The notes: generated from the letters alone by a model not told the origin. A stretch of DNA of 64,000 nt from Bacteroidaceae bacterium (GCA_016286165.1 JAEESE010000001.1:186001-250000), one strand, 5' to 3'; positions 1 through 8,997 are shown, counted from the first letter of the stretch. A program made the numbers and translations.

Positions 1-2
1 AA

Positions 3-1604
3 GAGGCCGACAAGAAAGCCAAGGAGAAGAAGGAGCAGGCCGAAAAGAAGCGCGCCAAGATGAGCGAGGAGCAGAAGAAGAAGGCCGACGAGAAAGAGAA
101 AAAGGAAAAAGAGGAGAAGGACAAGGAGCAGCACAAGGCCGACAGCATCAAGGCGCTGAACCCCGACATGAACCTTCAGGACCTCGACCTCCGCACCGTG
201 CGTCTGACCTTCAACAGCGGCAGCATCGGCGACGCCGTGGTCAGCAAGGACGGCACCAAGCTCTACTACGTGGCCTCCAACTACCCCAACGGCAACGCCC
301 TTTGGGAGCGCGACCTCGACAAAGGCTCCACCACCATCAAGGCACAGGGCGTAGCCTTCACAAGCTTCGACCTTGCCGACGACGACAAGATAGCCTACTA
401 CGCTCAGGGCGGTCGCATCAAGAAACTCGACATCGCCGCCGGCAGAATCAGCGACATCGATTTCGAATGTTTCCACAACGACTACCCCGCTGGCTGGCGC
501 GAGCAGACCTACGAACACATCTGGCATCAGACCCACGAGAAGCTCTACGACCCCGGCATGAACGGCGCCGACTGGGATATGCTGCATAAGCGCTATGCCC
601 GTTTCCTGCCGCATATCGGCAACACTCGCGACTTCGCCGAGATGTGCTCGGAACTGCTTGGCGAGCTCAACGTCTCGCATACCGGCTGCCGTTATCGTCC
701 CAACAGCGGCACAGGCAACACTCTTGCCACGGCCGACCTCGGCGCCTTCCTCGACGACAGCTACACGGGCGACGGACTCCGCATACTGGAACTGCTGCCC
801 GGCACGCCGCTGACGCGCCAGAAAGGTATCGGCGCAGGCTCCGTCATCACACATATCGACGGCCAGAAGATAGAAGCCGGCAAGGACTACTTCCCGCTGC
901 TCGGAGGCAAGGCAGGTCGCTACACGCGCCTCACCGTGAAGAATAGTAAGGGCGAGACCAAGGACTATACCGTACGCCTCGAGAACAGCTACAGCGATGC
1001 CCAATACCGCCGATGGGTGGAGAACAACGAGAAACTCGTCGACAGCCTCTCCAAGGGCAAGCTCGCTTACGTCCACATCAAGGCCATGAACACCGAGAGC
1101 TTCCATGAGCTCTATCGCAAGCTCCTCGCGGAGAAGAACCGCACACGCGACGCCGTCATCGTGGACGTCCGTCACAACGGCGGCGGCTGGCTCCACAACG
1201 ATGTCTGCGAACTGCTCTCAGGCACGGCAGCAGCCACCTATACGCCGCGCGGCCAGTACATCGGCGACGATCCCTACAACCGCTGGACCAAGCCGTCGTG
1301 CATGCTCATCTGCGAGGACGACTACAGCAACGCCCACGGCACACCCTGGCTCTACAAGGAGCTGAGCATCGGCCCCCTCATCGGAGCCCCCGTGCCGGGA
1401 ACCATGACCGCCGTGTGGTGGGAGACCATCGACGACATCGTGTTCGGTATCCCCGAGGTAGGCATGAAGGACCGTCAGGGCCGCTACCTCGAGAATCAGC
1501 AGCTCGAACCCGACCACCTCATCATCAGTCAGCCCGGCGACCTCCTGCATGGTCGCGACCTGCAGTTGGAAAAGGCGGTTGAGCTGATGCTGCAGAAGAA
1601 ATAA
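3..1604 (+). CDS. S41 family / tricorn-like peptidase, 5'-truncated by window edge
   Basis: Frame stays open upstream of the listed ATG at 60 to base 3 (EADKKAKEKKEQAEKKRAKM...). Lys/Glu-rich segment, then PDZ-like and S41 core (VDVRHNGGGWLHNDV, GAPVPGTMTAVWWE). Confidence 0.9.
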   Translation, partial: EADKKAKEKKEQAEKKRAKMSEEQKKKADEKEKKEKEEKDKEQHKADSIKALNPDMNLQDLDLRTVRLTFNSGSIGDAVVSKDGTKLYYVASNYPNGNALWERDLDKGSTTIKAQGVAFTSFDLADDDKIAYYAQGGRIKKLDIAAGRISDIDFECFHNDYPAGWREQTYEHIWHQTHEKLYDPGMNGADWDMLHKRYARFLPHIGNTRDFAEMCSELLGELNVSHTGCRYRPNSGTGNTLATADLGAFLDDSYTGDGLRILELLPGTPLTRQKGIGAGSVITHIDGQKIEAGKDYFPLLGGKAGRYTRLTVKNSKGETKDYTVRLENSYSDAQYRRWVENNEKLVDSLSKGKLAYVHIKAMNTESFHELYRKLLAEKNRTRDAVIVDVRHNGGGWLHNDVCELLSGTAAATYTPRGQYIGDDPYNRWTKPSCMLICEDDYSNAHGTPWLYKELSIGPLIGAPVPGTMTAVWWETIDDIVFGIPEVGMKDRQGRYLENQQLEPDHLIISQPGDLLHGRDLQLEKAVELMLQKK

Positions 1605-1623
1605 GCTATTCGCAAGCACACAA

Positions 1624-1660
1624 AAAAAGGAGTTAAGGCACACACCTTAGCTCCTTTTCT
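1624..1660 (+). terminator. Rho-independent terminator after S41 peptidase
   Basis: AAAGGAGttAAGG / CCTTAgCTCCTTTT hairpin followed by T-rich tract. Confidence 0.7.
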
Positions 1661-1672
1661 ATTGCTATATCG

Positions 1673-1841
1673 CCACTCCCCCATCTACTCCCACTTCCAC
1701 TCCCACTTCTACTCCCCCTTCTACTCCCATTTTTACTCCCCCTTCTACTCCCACTTCTACTCCCACTTCTACTCCCACTTCTACTCCCACTTCTACTCCC
1801 ACTTCTACTCCCACTTCCACTCCCACTTCCACTCCCCCTTC
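1673..1841. repeat. 12-bp tandem repeat (CACTTCTACTCC), about 14 units
   Basis: Direct reading; produces the low-complexity YSHFYSHF ORF in one frame. Confidence 0.95.
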
Positions 1842-1954
1842 CCCCCTCCCTAACAGGGGAGGGTAGCGAAGGAGCCAGGCGATTGACTAAATGTCAATCG
1901 ACCCTGAGCGGCCGAAGCAGACCTCTTCTGCGGAGGGCGGAAGGGGGGAGGGGC

Positions 1955-2443
1955 CTAAATCGCCACATGAATCCACCTCGGTGCCCCGTTTCTGTCGGGC
2001 TTCTCGGCGATGAGTTCGGCCAGGGGGAGGTGCATCTCCCTGATCAGCGCCAGCAGACGGCGGTTACCCTCGCGCTGATTCTTCATTCTTGATTCTTCAT
2101 TCTTCATTTGGCTGGCGGGCACGCCGGCCACGATGTCAGCCGCTCTGCCGTAGAGGTGGTAGCTCTTAACGGCGCCTCCAACGGCCCTGTTTAGCTTTGG
2201 ACAACGATAGCCGCTGTTGACGTATATGGGCTGCCCAAAACGCTTCCTCAAAGGTTCGAGCACGTATCGGCAGAGGTTTGTGAGGTTCGCCAGTTGCTGG
2301 CTGTTCACCTCGTTCCTGATGCCCAGCCGCCGTGCCGTAGGGCTTTGAGTAAACTCCACGAGACGAAAGTGGGGCGATAAACGTACCCCTTCCCCGCTGT
2401 CCCTTGTAGGGGGAGAGTTGTAAGACTTGGCGTTTGTATTCAT
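1955..2443 (-). CDS. Peptidase M15 (D-Ala-D-Ala carboxypeptidase / endolysin-like)
   Basis: SGYRCPKLNRAVGGAVKSYHLYGRAADI motif (HxxGxAxD) and WIHVAI C-terminus. Confidence 0.85.
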   Translation of the reverse strand: MNTNAKSYNSPPTRDSGEGVRLSPHFRLVEFTQSPTARRLGIRNEVNSQQLANLTNLCRYVLEPLRKRFGQPIYVNSGYRCPKLNRAVGGAVKSYHLYGRAADIVAGVPASQMKNEESRMKNQREGNRRLLALIREMHLPLAELIAEKPDRNGAPRWIHVAI

Positions 2444-2587
2444 TCGAATTTTCTTTAATGTTTACTTTAATGATTTGAAATCCCCTCTCTGCGCCAGAGG
2501 GTAACCTCCAGCCCCCTTGAGTGGGAGCAGGGAGGGGGTCTAAGACACAGAGAAGGACAAATAAGAGGATGTCGAATCTAAGTTCGT

Positions 2588-2698
2588 TCATTGGACTATA
2601 TTGGCGGCGTGAGCGCCCAAAGTGGTAAGCAGCGCCGTGATGACGGTCACCACGAACTGCAAGATGGTTTTAATAGTTTTCTTCGTGCTGTCTTTCAT
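2588..2698 (-). CDS. Smalltalk-type small membrane protein, 36 aa
   Basis: Reverse complement gives MKDSTKKTIKTILQFVVTVITALLTTLGAHAANIVQ*; below the 60-aa cutoff of the ORF track; lies between HU and M15 genes as in other Bacteroidetes cassettes. Confidence 0.85.
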   Translation of the reverse strand: MKDSTKKTIKTILQFVVTVITALLTTLGAHAANIVQ

Positions 2699-2704
2699 AA
2701 CAAT

Positions 2705-2842
2705 GGCCCCTCCCCCGACCCCTCCCCTGTTAGGGAGGGGAGAAGGGAATAGGGCATTCATTTTAATTGATTAATGCATTGTTGACTAAAGCCCCTCTGC
2801 CTCCCTCCCCTCCCTAACAGGGGAGGGGTCGGGGGAGGGGCC
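2705..2842. repeat. Perfect 36-bp GC-rich inverted repeat with 66-bp spacer
   Basis: GGCCCCTCCCCCGACCCCTCCCCTGTTAGGGAGGGG at 2705-2740; exact reverse complement at 2807-2842. A 21-bp sub-copy is at 1843-1863. Confidence 0.95.
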
Positions 2843-2849
2843 GCTTTCA

Positions 2850-3335
2850 TTAAGGTTCGTCGCCTTCTTCCACTTCCGGCGTCCAGTCGGCCGTGGTCTT
2901 GCCTTCCTTCTCAGCCTTGAGCGCGGCAGCCTGAGCCTTGCGGCTGGAGGTCACTTCGAAGGTAGCCTCGGTGAGGCGCTCCTCGAGGTATGCGCTCGTC
3001 TCGAAGTTCACGTTGAGGCGCTTGATGTTGGCTTCGGTAAACTCGTCCTTCGTCTTGGCGCCAACGCTGCTGATGGTGGTGCGGAAGGTGCCGAGCTTGC
3101 CCAGGTCCACGTTGTTGCCCTCGGTGAGCGCTTCGGAGGCGCACGTGGTCAGGTCCACGATGATGCCGTAGATGGAACCGGCCGAGAACGGCGAGCCGTG
3201 CTTCACGATGTGATCTGCCAGCTCCTCGAGCGACAGGGTGCGCTGGTGCTGCATGCAGGCATAAGCCTTCTTCGCCTCTTCGGGCTTGTTGGGGTTGGGG
3301 CGCATGGCCACAGAATACTTAATACTTTCGTTCAT
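2850..3335 (-). CDS. HU-family DNA-binding protein (long Bacteroidetes type)
   Basis: 161 aa; HU-like core (SLEELADHI..., NVDLGKLGTFRTTISS) and charged C-terminal tail. Confidence 0.85.
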   Translation of the reverse strand: MNESIKYSVAMRPNPNKPEEAKKAYACMQHQRTLSLEELADHIVKHGSPFSAGSIYGIIVDLTTCASEALTEGNNVDLGKLGTFRTTISSVGAKTKDEFTEANIKRLNVNFETSAYLEERLTEATFEVTSSRKAQAAALKAEKEGKTTADWTPEVEEGDEP

Positions 3336-3539
3336 AGGGAAATGTGTTTTAATGGTTGTGTTTGTGTTGATTGATTTTGGGAAGTTAAAGGAGTTAAAGA
3401 AGTTAAAGAAGTTAAGACGAATGTCTTGGCGCTAGCTTTAATCCTTAATCCTTAATCCTTAATCCCAAGTCTCTCGTAAGAGTTGCCGTTGCCTTGGTTC
3501 GGGGTTGCTTCACCGGGTCGGATATGAGGGCATATATCT

Positions 3540-3608
3540 CACCGCGGCGTAGCCGCCCTCACCCCTCACCGCGGCTTCAGCCGCTCTCACCGGCACCCTA
3601 TGGTGCCC
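3540..3608. repeat. Three consecutive short hairpins separated by CTCACC
   Basis: gCGGCgtaGCCGc, GCGGCttcaGCCGC, GGCACCctatGGTGCC. Confidence 0.7.
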
Positions 3609-3842
3609 TTGTTGATTGACGCTACAAAATTAGTAAAAATTCCTGATATCACCAAATTTTTACCAACATTTTTCGCATTTTTTTCGCCTGATTTCGCATT
3701 TATTTTCGACCTGTCGAAAGCGAGGATGCGACGCGTTGGATTGGCACATTCGAAGCGTTGAATTGGCGTATGCGACGGGTTGAATTGGCGTATGCGACGG
3801 GTTGCGTATTGGGCGGTGGCGGACGGGGTAATATTTCGATTA

Positions 3843-4037
3843 TGACAGATGACAGATGACAGTTTTGTATGAAGGCACTACGCGCGCTGAGATGCTGCAT
3901 GGTGCTAGTATTATTATATTCTATATATATATTTATTAGTATATATAATTAAAATAAGTTAATTCCTATAAGAGAAGATAAGCCTCTCATGGGAGGGGGG
4001 GGGTATGCCAAATAAAACTGTCATCTGTCATCTGTCA
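3843..4037. repeat. 24-bp perfect inverted repeat of TGACAGA heptads
   Basis: TGACAGATGACAGATGACAGTTTT at 3843-3866; exact reverse complement at 4014-4037; AT-rich spacer. Confidence 0.95.
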
Positions 4038-4152
4038 CGAACAAATCGGTTCGTGTGAATAATCTGACATCTTTTTTTCAGGTTTTATTATGAAAAAGAA
4101 TGGCACATCAGAAATAATGATTATCTTTGCGGTCGAAAAAGTATAATACACA

Positions 4153-6930
4153 ATGAAAACTGAGAAACAACAGGCTGCTGCGGCTGCGGCTTTTGCCAAG
4201 CGATGGGCAGGGCGCGGATATGAGCGCGGTGAATCGCAGTCGTTCTGGCTTGATTTGCTGAGCAACGTCTTCGGCGTGGAGACGCCTACCGACGGCTTCA
4301 TCACGTTCGAGGACCATCGCATGGTGGACGCGTCCAACTTCATTGATGCCCGCATCCCCTCCACCCGTGTGCTCATTGAGCAGAAATCGCTGGGCAAGGA
4401 CCTGCGCAAGGGCATCGTGCAGAGCGACGGACAGGTGCTGACGCCCTTCCTGCAGGCACGCCGCTACGTGGTGAGTCTGCCCGTGTCGGAGCATCCGCGA
4501 TGGATCGTGACGTGCAACTTCGCCGAGTTCCTGGTCTACGACATGGAGCGCCCCAACGGCGAGCCCGAGAGCATCCTGCTGGAAAATCTCGAGCGTGAGT
4601 ACTACCGCCTGAAGTTCCTCGTCGACGTTAAGAGCGAACACCTGTCGAAGGAAATGGAGGTGTCGATAAAAGCCGGCCAGATGGTGGGCCTCATCTACGA
4701 CAAGCTGCTCGCGCAATACATCGACCCCACCAACGCCCACTCGCTGAAGAGTCTGAACATCCTGTGCGTGCGCCTCGTGTTCTGCCTCTATTGCGAGGAT
4801 TCAGGCGTTTTCGGGCGCCACGACATGTTTCACGACTACCTCGTTCAGTACAGCCCCGAAGAGACGCGCAACGCCCTCATCCGTCTGTTCCAGGTGCTCA
4901 ACACGCCGCTGGAGGACCGCGATCCCTACATGACAGATGCCCTCGCAGCTTTCCCCTACGTCAGCGGTGGTTTGTTCGAGGAAGAGAACGTGGAGATACC
5001 TCGTTTCACGCCCGAGATATGCACCATACTGCTGCAGAACGCGAGCCTCGACTTCGACTGGAGCGACATCTCGCCCACCATTTTCGGCGCTGTGTTCGAG
5101 AGCACGCTGAACCCCGAGACGCGCCGCTCGGGAGGCATGCACTACACATCGGTGGAGAACATCCACAAGGTCATAGACCCCTTGTTCCTCGACGACCTCA
5201 ACGAGGAACTCAACACAATCCTCGAGGAGGAGAAGGTGCCGCGCCAGCGCGAGAAGAAGCTCACGGCATTCCAGGACAAGCTCGCCTCGCTCACCTTCCT
5301 CGACCCCGCCTGCGGCTCCGGCAACTTCCTGACGGAGACCTACCTCTCACTGCGCCGATTGGAGAACAAAGCGCTTCTCGCCGCCACTCACGGCCAGACG
5401 ATGCTGGGCGACTTCATCGCCGACCCCATCCGCGTGAACATCCGTCAGTTCTACGGTATCGAGATTAACGACTTCGCCGTAGTAGTGGCCAAGACAGCCC
5501 TATGGATATCCGAGGCACAGATGATGCACGAGACGGAGCGAATCATTCAGCGCGACCTCGAGTTCCTGCCGCTGCGCAACTATGCCAATATTCATGAGGC
5601 CAACGCCCTCCGCGTGGATTGGGGAGAGATTGTGCCCAAGGAGAAGCTGAATTATATCATGGGTAATCCGCCGTTTGTGGGGGCTTATTTAATGTCTAAG
5701 GGACAGCATGAAGATCTTATAGAGATTTTCGGCAAGAAGTGGAAAAATATAGGTGAAATGGACTATGTAACAGGTTGGTATAAGAAAGCAAGTGATTTAA
5801 TGAAAGGGTCTAATATAAAGGCTGCACTTGTATCAACCAATAGTATTTGTCAAGGAGAGCAAGTCGCTAATATATGGAAACCATTATTTGGAGATGGCGT
5901 TCGTATCATTTTTGCATATAGAACATTTAGATGGGATAGTGAAGCTTCGATTAAGGCTCATGTGCATTGTATTATCGTAGGTTTCACACATTCTCTTGAT
6001 AAATGTCAGAAGATTATTTATTGCGATTCTAAGATATTTAAGGTAAATAATATTAATGCTTACCTTATGGATTCTCCGGATGTATTTATTGCAAGCAGGA
6101 GCAAGCCATTATATAGTGTACCGCCAATTCGCAAGGGAAATCAACCTACTGATGGCGGTAATCTAGTTATCGAAGCATCTGAATTAGATGATTTTCTCTT
6201 AAAGGAACCCAAAGCGCACAAATTTTTAAAAAGGCTCGTAGGTGCGAAGGAGTTTATTAATAACAAACCTCGTTATTGTCTTTGGCTAAAAGATGCCTCT
6301 CCTTTGGATTTACGTAGTATGCCATTAGTTATAGAAAGAATAAGCAAAGTCAGGGAAATGCGTTTGGCAAGTTCTGACCCAGGGGCAAGGAAAATGGCAG
6401 AAACTCCACATCTTTTTCGGGAAACTAATAATCCAGCCTCATTTATAATTGTGCCGTCTCATTCATCAGAAAACAGAAGGTATATTCCAATGGGGTTTAT
6501 GGGGAGTGATTTTATACCGACAAATGCTGTACTAATCATCCCCGATGCCACCCTCTACCACTTCGGCGTCCTTGAGAGCAATGTTCACATGGCTTGGATG
6601 CGTGCCGTTTGTGGGCGCTTGAAGAGCGACTATCGCTACAGCAAGGACATCGTCTACAACAACTTCCCCTGGCCTACGCCCACCTACGAGCAGAAGGAGC
6701 ATATAGAGCAAACGGCCCAGGCTATCCTCGATGCTCGCGCCCTGTACCCCGACTCTTCGTTGGCAGACCTCTACGATGAGCTGACGATGCCCGTGGAGCT
6801 GCGCAAGGCTCATCAAGACAACGACCGCGCCGTGATGGCCGCCTACGGCTTCGACGTGAAGACGATGACGGAGAGCCAGTGTGTGGCAGAGTTGTTTAAA
6901 CTATACCAAAAACTCACAGACAAAGAATGA
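4153..6930 (+). CDS. MmeI-like (Type IIL/IIG) fused restriction endonuclease-methyltransferase
   Basis: Putative nuclease motif D..EQK (IDARIPSTRVLIEQKS), MTase motif I DPACGSGNFLTETYLSLRRLEN, motif IV NPPF, C-terminal NNFPWPTPT. Confidence 0.9.
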   Translation: MKTEKQQAAAAAAFAKRWAGRGYERGESQSFWLDLLSNVFGVETPTDGFITFEDHRMVDASNFIDARIPSTRVLIEQKSLGKDLRKGIVQSDGQVLTPFLQARRYVVSLPVSEHPRWIVTCNFAEFLVYDMERPNGEPESILLENLEREYYRLKFLVDVKSEHLSKEMEVSIKAGQMVGLIYDKLLAQYIDPTNAHSLKSLNILCVRLVFCLYCEDSGVFGRHDMFHDYLVQYSPEETRNALIRLFQVLNTPLEDRDPYMTDALAAFPYVSGGLFEEENVEIPRFTPEICTILLQNASLDFDWSDISPTIFGAVFESTLNPETRRSGGMHYTSVENIHKVIDPLFLDDLNEELNTILEEEKVPRQREKKLTAFQDKLASLTFLDPACGSGNFLTETYLSLRRLENKALLAATHGQTMLGDFIADPIRVNIRQFYGIEINDFAVVVAKTALWISEAQMMHETERIIQRDLEFLPLRNYANIHEANALRVDWGEIVPKEKLNYIMGNPPFVGAYLMSKGQHEDLIEIFGKKWKNIGEMDYVTGWYKKASDLMKGSNIKAALVSTNSICQGEQVANIWKPLFGDGVRIIFAYRTFRWDSEASIKAHVHCIIVGFTHSLDKCQKIIYCDSKIFKVNNINAYLMDSPDVFIASRSKPLYSVPPIRKGNQPTDGGNLVIEASELDDFLLKEPKAHKFLKRLVGAKEFINNKPRYCLWLKDASPLDLRSMPLVIERISKVREMRLASSDPGARKMAETPHLFRETNNPASFIIVPSHSSENRRYIPMGFMGSDFIPTNAVLIIPDATLYHFGVLESNVHMAWMRAVCGRLKSDYRYSKDIVYNNFPWPTPTYEQKEHIEQTAQAILDARALYPDSSLADLYDELTMPVELRKAHQDNDRAVMAAYGFDVKTMTESQCVAELFKLYQKLTDKE

Positions 6931-7700
6931 TGAACGCTTTCAATCCATACTCCCACCGCTTCGAACGCGTGGTAATGGCGGTGATTCTCGTGAACTCCAT
7001 CGTCATCTTCCTCGCTGCATCAGGCTACAAGTGGCCGTGGCTGCTGACGCTGGACATCCTGTGCTCGCTGTTCTTCATCGTGGAAATGGCGCTGAAGATG
7101 CGTCACGACGGTGTACTCGGCTACTGGCGTCGTGGCTGGAACGTGCTCGACGGCACACTGGTGCTGCTGTCGGTGCCCTCGATAATCTTCTTCTTCCTGC
7201 CGCTGACCGACCTGTCGTTCCTGCTCATCCTGCGCCTGCTGCGCGCCTTCCGTTTCTTCCGCGTGATGCATTTCTTCCCGGGTGCTGAGCAGATAGGGCG
7301 CAACTTCCGCAAGGCCCTGCGCGAGAGCATGTCGCTCTTTGCCGGCTACGTGATCATCATCCTGGTCTTCGCCATACTCTCCACCTCGCTGTTCGGACAC
7401 GTGGCACCGCAGTACTTCGGCACGCCGTGGGAATCCATCTACAGCGTGTTCCGCCTCTGCACCATCGAGGGGTGGTACGACATCCCCGACTCTGTCTCCG
7501 CAGCCTACGGCTCGTGGGGCGTGCTGGGCGTTCGCCTCTACTTCGTCCTGCTGCTCATCCTTGGCGGCGTCATCGGCCTCTCCCTCATCAACTCCGTCTT
7601 CGTCGACGCCATGGTGAGCGACAACAACGACGAGGTGCTTCAGCGGATAAAGGAGTTGGAGGAGAAGATAGATAAATTGTTGGAAAAAGATAAAGAATAA
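6927..7700 (+). CDS. Voltage-gated ion channel-like ion transporter
   Basis: Six-TM pattern; S4-like LLILRLLRAFRFFRVMHFF; pore-like FRLCTIEGWYDIP; C-terminal coiled coil. ATGA overlap with upstream gene. Confidence 0.85.
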   Translation: MMNAFNPYSHRFERVVMAVILVNSIVIFLAASGYKWPWLLTLDILCSLFFIVEMALKMRHDGVLGYWRRGWNVLDGTLVLLSVPSIIFFFLPLTDLSFLLILRLLRAFRFFRVMHFFPGAEQIGRNFRKALRESMSLFAGYVIIILVFAILSTSLFGHVAPQYFGTPWESIYSVFRLCTIEGWYDIPDSVSAAYGSWGVLGVRLYFVLLLILGGVIGLSLINSVFVDAMVSDNNDEVLQRIKELEEKIDKLLEKDKE

Positions 7701-7705
7701 AGACT

Positions 7706-8839
7706 ATGGATTATACAAAAATACCTAAAATCATAATATATAGGCCCAAGACAATAGATAAGCTTGCTGAAATGCATCCAATGAATGCTACTATTATCAA
7801 GCGCCTAATGAAATTGGAAACATGGGAGGAAAAGGATCCCGAACGTGTGATAGCTCCTTGCTTAAACACAGCATACTACATTTGTACGATAATGCGAATG
7901 GAAAAAGACGCCACATATCGCTTGCAGTCTTATCGATCAATAGCAAAACAAGGATACATACAGGAAACCAACTGTCATGTGCGAGAGCAGTGTGTAACGC
8001 TGTCGTTGGTTGCGGTATTAATCGAACATAGTACTCCTGTTTGGCGCAATAAGTTGCAAGAAATAGCAGACGAACTTCTTAATTATGCTATAAAACTCAG
8101 GGAAATTAGAGAAGTTGAGAGTATAGAAGGAGTACAGTATACTCAGGTAATCGATTTATTGGGACTTCCAATGTTCATAAAAAAAGGTTTGGACGATTCT
8201 TGGGTACTGCCGGACGAACTGTTTCAGCCACGTATAATTAATGAAAGGGTCCTATTCGACCTAAAATATGACCCCACATTCAAATGGGATAAATTGTTAT
8301 TTCGCTTTGCGGATGAAGAGATTCATGATCTTATAGACGGTCTTGGAAAAACACAACAAGAAAAAGCTACACTCATTCAGTCTATATGGAGTGATTATCT
8401 TGATACATATAAAAAATTGGGAATTCCGCTTCATAATACTTATAAACTATTGAAAGTAATTGCACAAGAATTCTGTCCTGATTGTTTGAAGGATACGGGG
8501 CTTTTTAATAGCCAGGAGAACAATAGAGAAGAATCCTGCTCGGAGATTGCTAAACAGGAAGAGATAATACAAGACCTGCAGAATAAGGCCAAGGGGTTAA
8601 CACGTGAACAAGCACCGCTTTTTGTTCACGCATTGGCTACTTATTTGAAGTTCAACTTCACCAATAAAAAAGCATCTCTTGCTCCCTTAACGAACAAATT
8701 ATTCGGATGGGGGGTGTCGTCAATGGAGAAGCGACTAACCGAAGGGTATTCAACTGCCGATAGAAATTATGTCGCCGACCTCTTCAAAGAATTGAAGCCA
8801 GAGTTTGCTGAACACATAAAAAATTTCGATAAATTGTGA
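7706..8839 (+). CDS. Hypothetical protein, AT-rich gene
   Basis: 377-aa ORF starting 5 nt after the channel stop; no family recognised. Confidence 0.85.
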   Translation: MDYTKIPKIIIYRPKTIDKLAEMHPMNATIIKRLMKLETWEEKDPERVIAPCLNTAYYICTIMRMEKDATYRLQSYRSIAKQGYIQETNCHVREQCVTLSLVAVLIEHSTPVWRNKLQEIADELLNYAIKLREIREVESIEGVQYTQVIDLLGLPMFIKKGLDDSWVLPDELFQPRIINERVLFDLKYDPTFKWDKLLFRFADEEIHDLIDGLGKTQQEKATLIQSIWSDYLDTYKKLGIPLHNTYKLLKVIAQEFCPDCLKDTGLFNSQENNREESCSEIAKQEEIIQDLQNKAKGLTREQAPLFVHALATYLKFNFTNKKASLAPLTNKLFGWGVSSMEKRLTEGYSTADRNYVADLFKELKPEFAEHIKNFDKL

Positions 8840-8870
8840 TAGTAAGCAAGTGTTTTATCACATTCGCCGA

Positions 8871-8949
8871 GGTGACCCTAATCGTTATTTGCTGGTGACC
8901 CTAACGTATAATTGAGGTGACCCCAACCTCTACAAAAGGCGACCCTTTC
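8871..8949. repeat. Four GGTGACCC-like boxes at 22-23 bp spacing
   Basis: GGTGACCCTAA at 8871 and 8894, GGTGACCCCAA at 8916, GGCGACCCT at 8938. Confidence 0.75.
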
Positions 8950-8979
8950 CACGTCTTGTGAAAGGGTCTCTTTTCTTTT
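8941..8979 (+). terminator. Rho-independent terminator of the R-M/channel operon
   Basis: GACCCTTTC (8941-8949) pairs with GAAAGGGTC (8960-8968), followed by tcttttctttt. Confidence 0.8.
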
Positions 8980-8997
8980 AAGTTCTTGATTTATTGC

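Noticed and set aside
1662-1853. 63-aa ORF MLYRHSPIYSHFHSHFYSPF...
   Set aside because: Pure translation of a 12-bp tandem repeat; no coding evidence.
8871-8949. Possible CRISPR array
   Set aside because: Boxes of about 11 bp at 22-bp spacing, too short for repeat-spacer units; no cas genes in the window.
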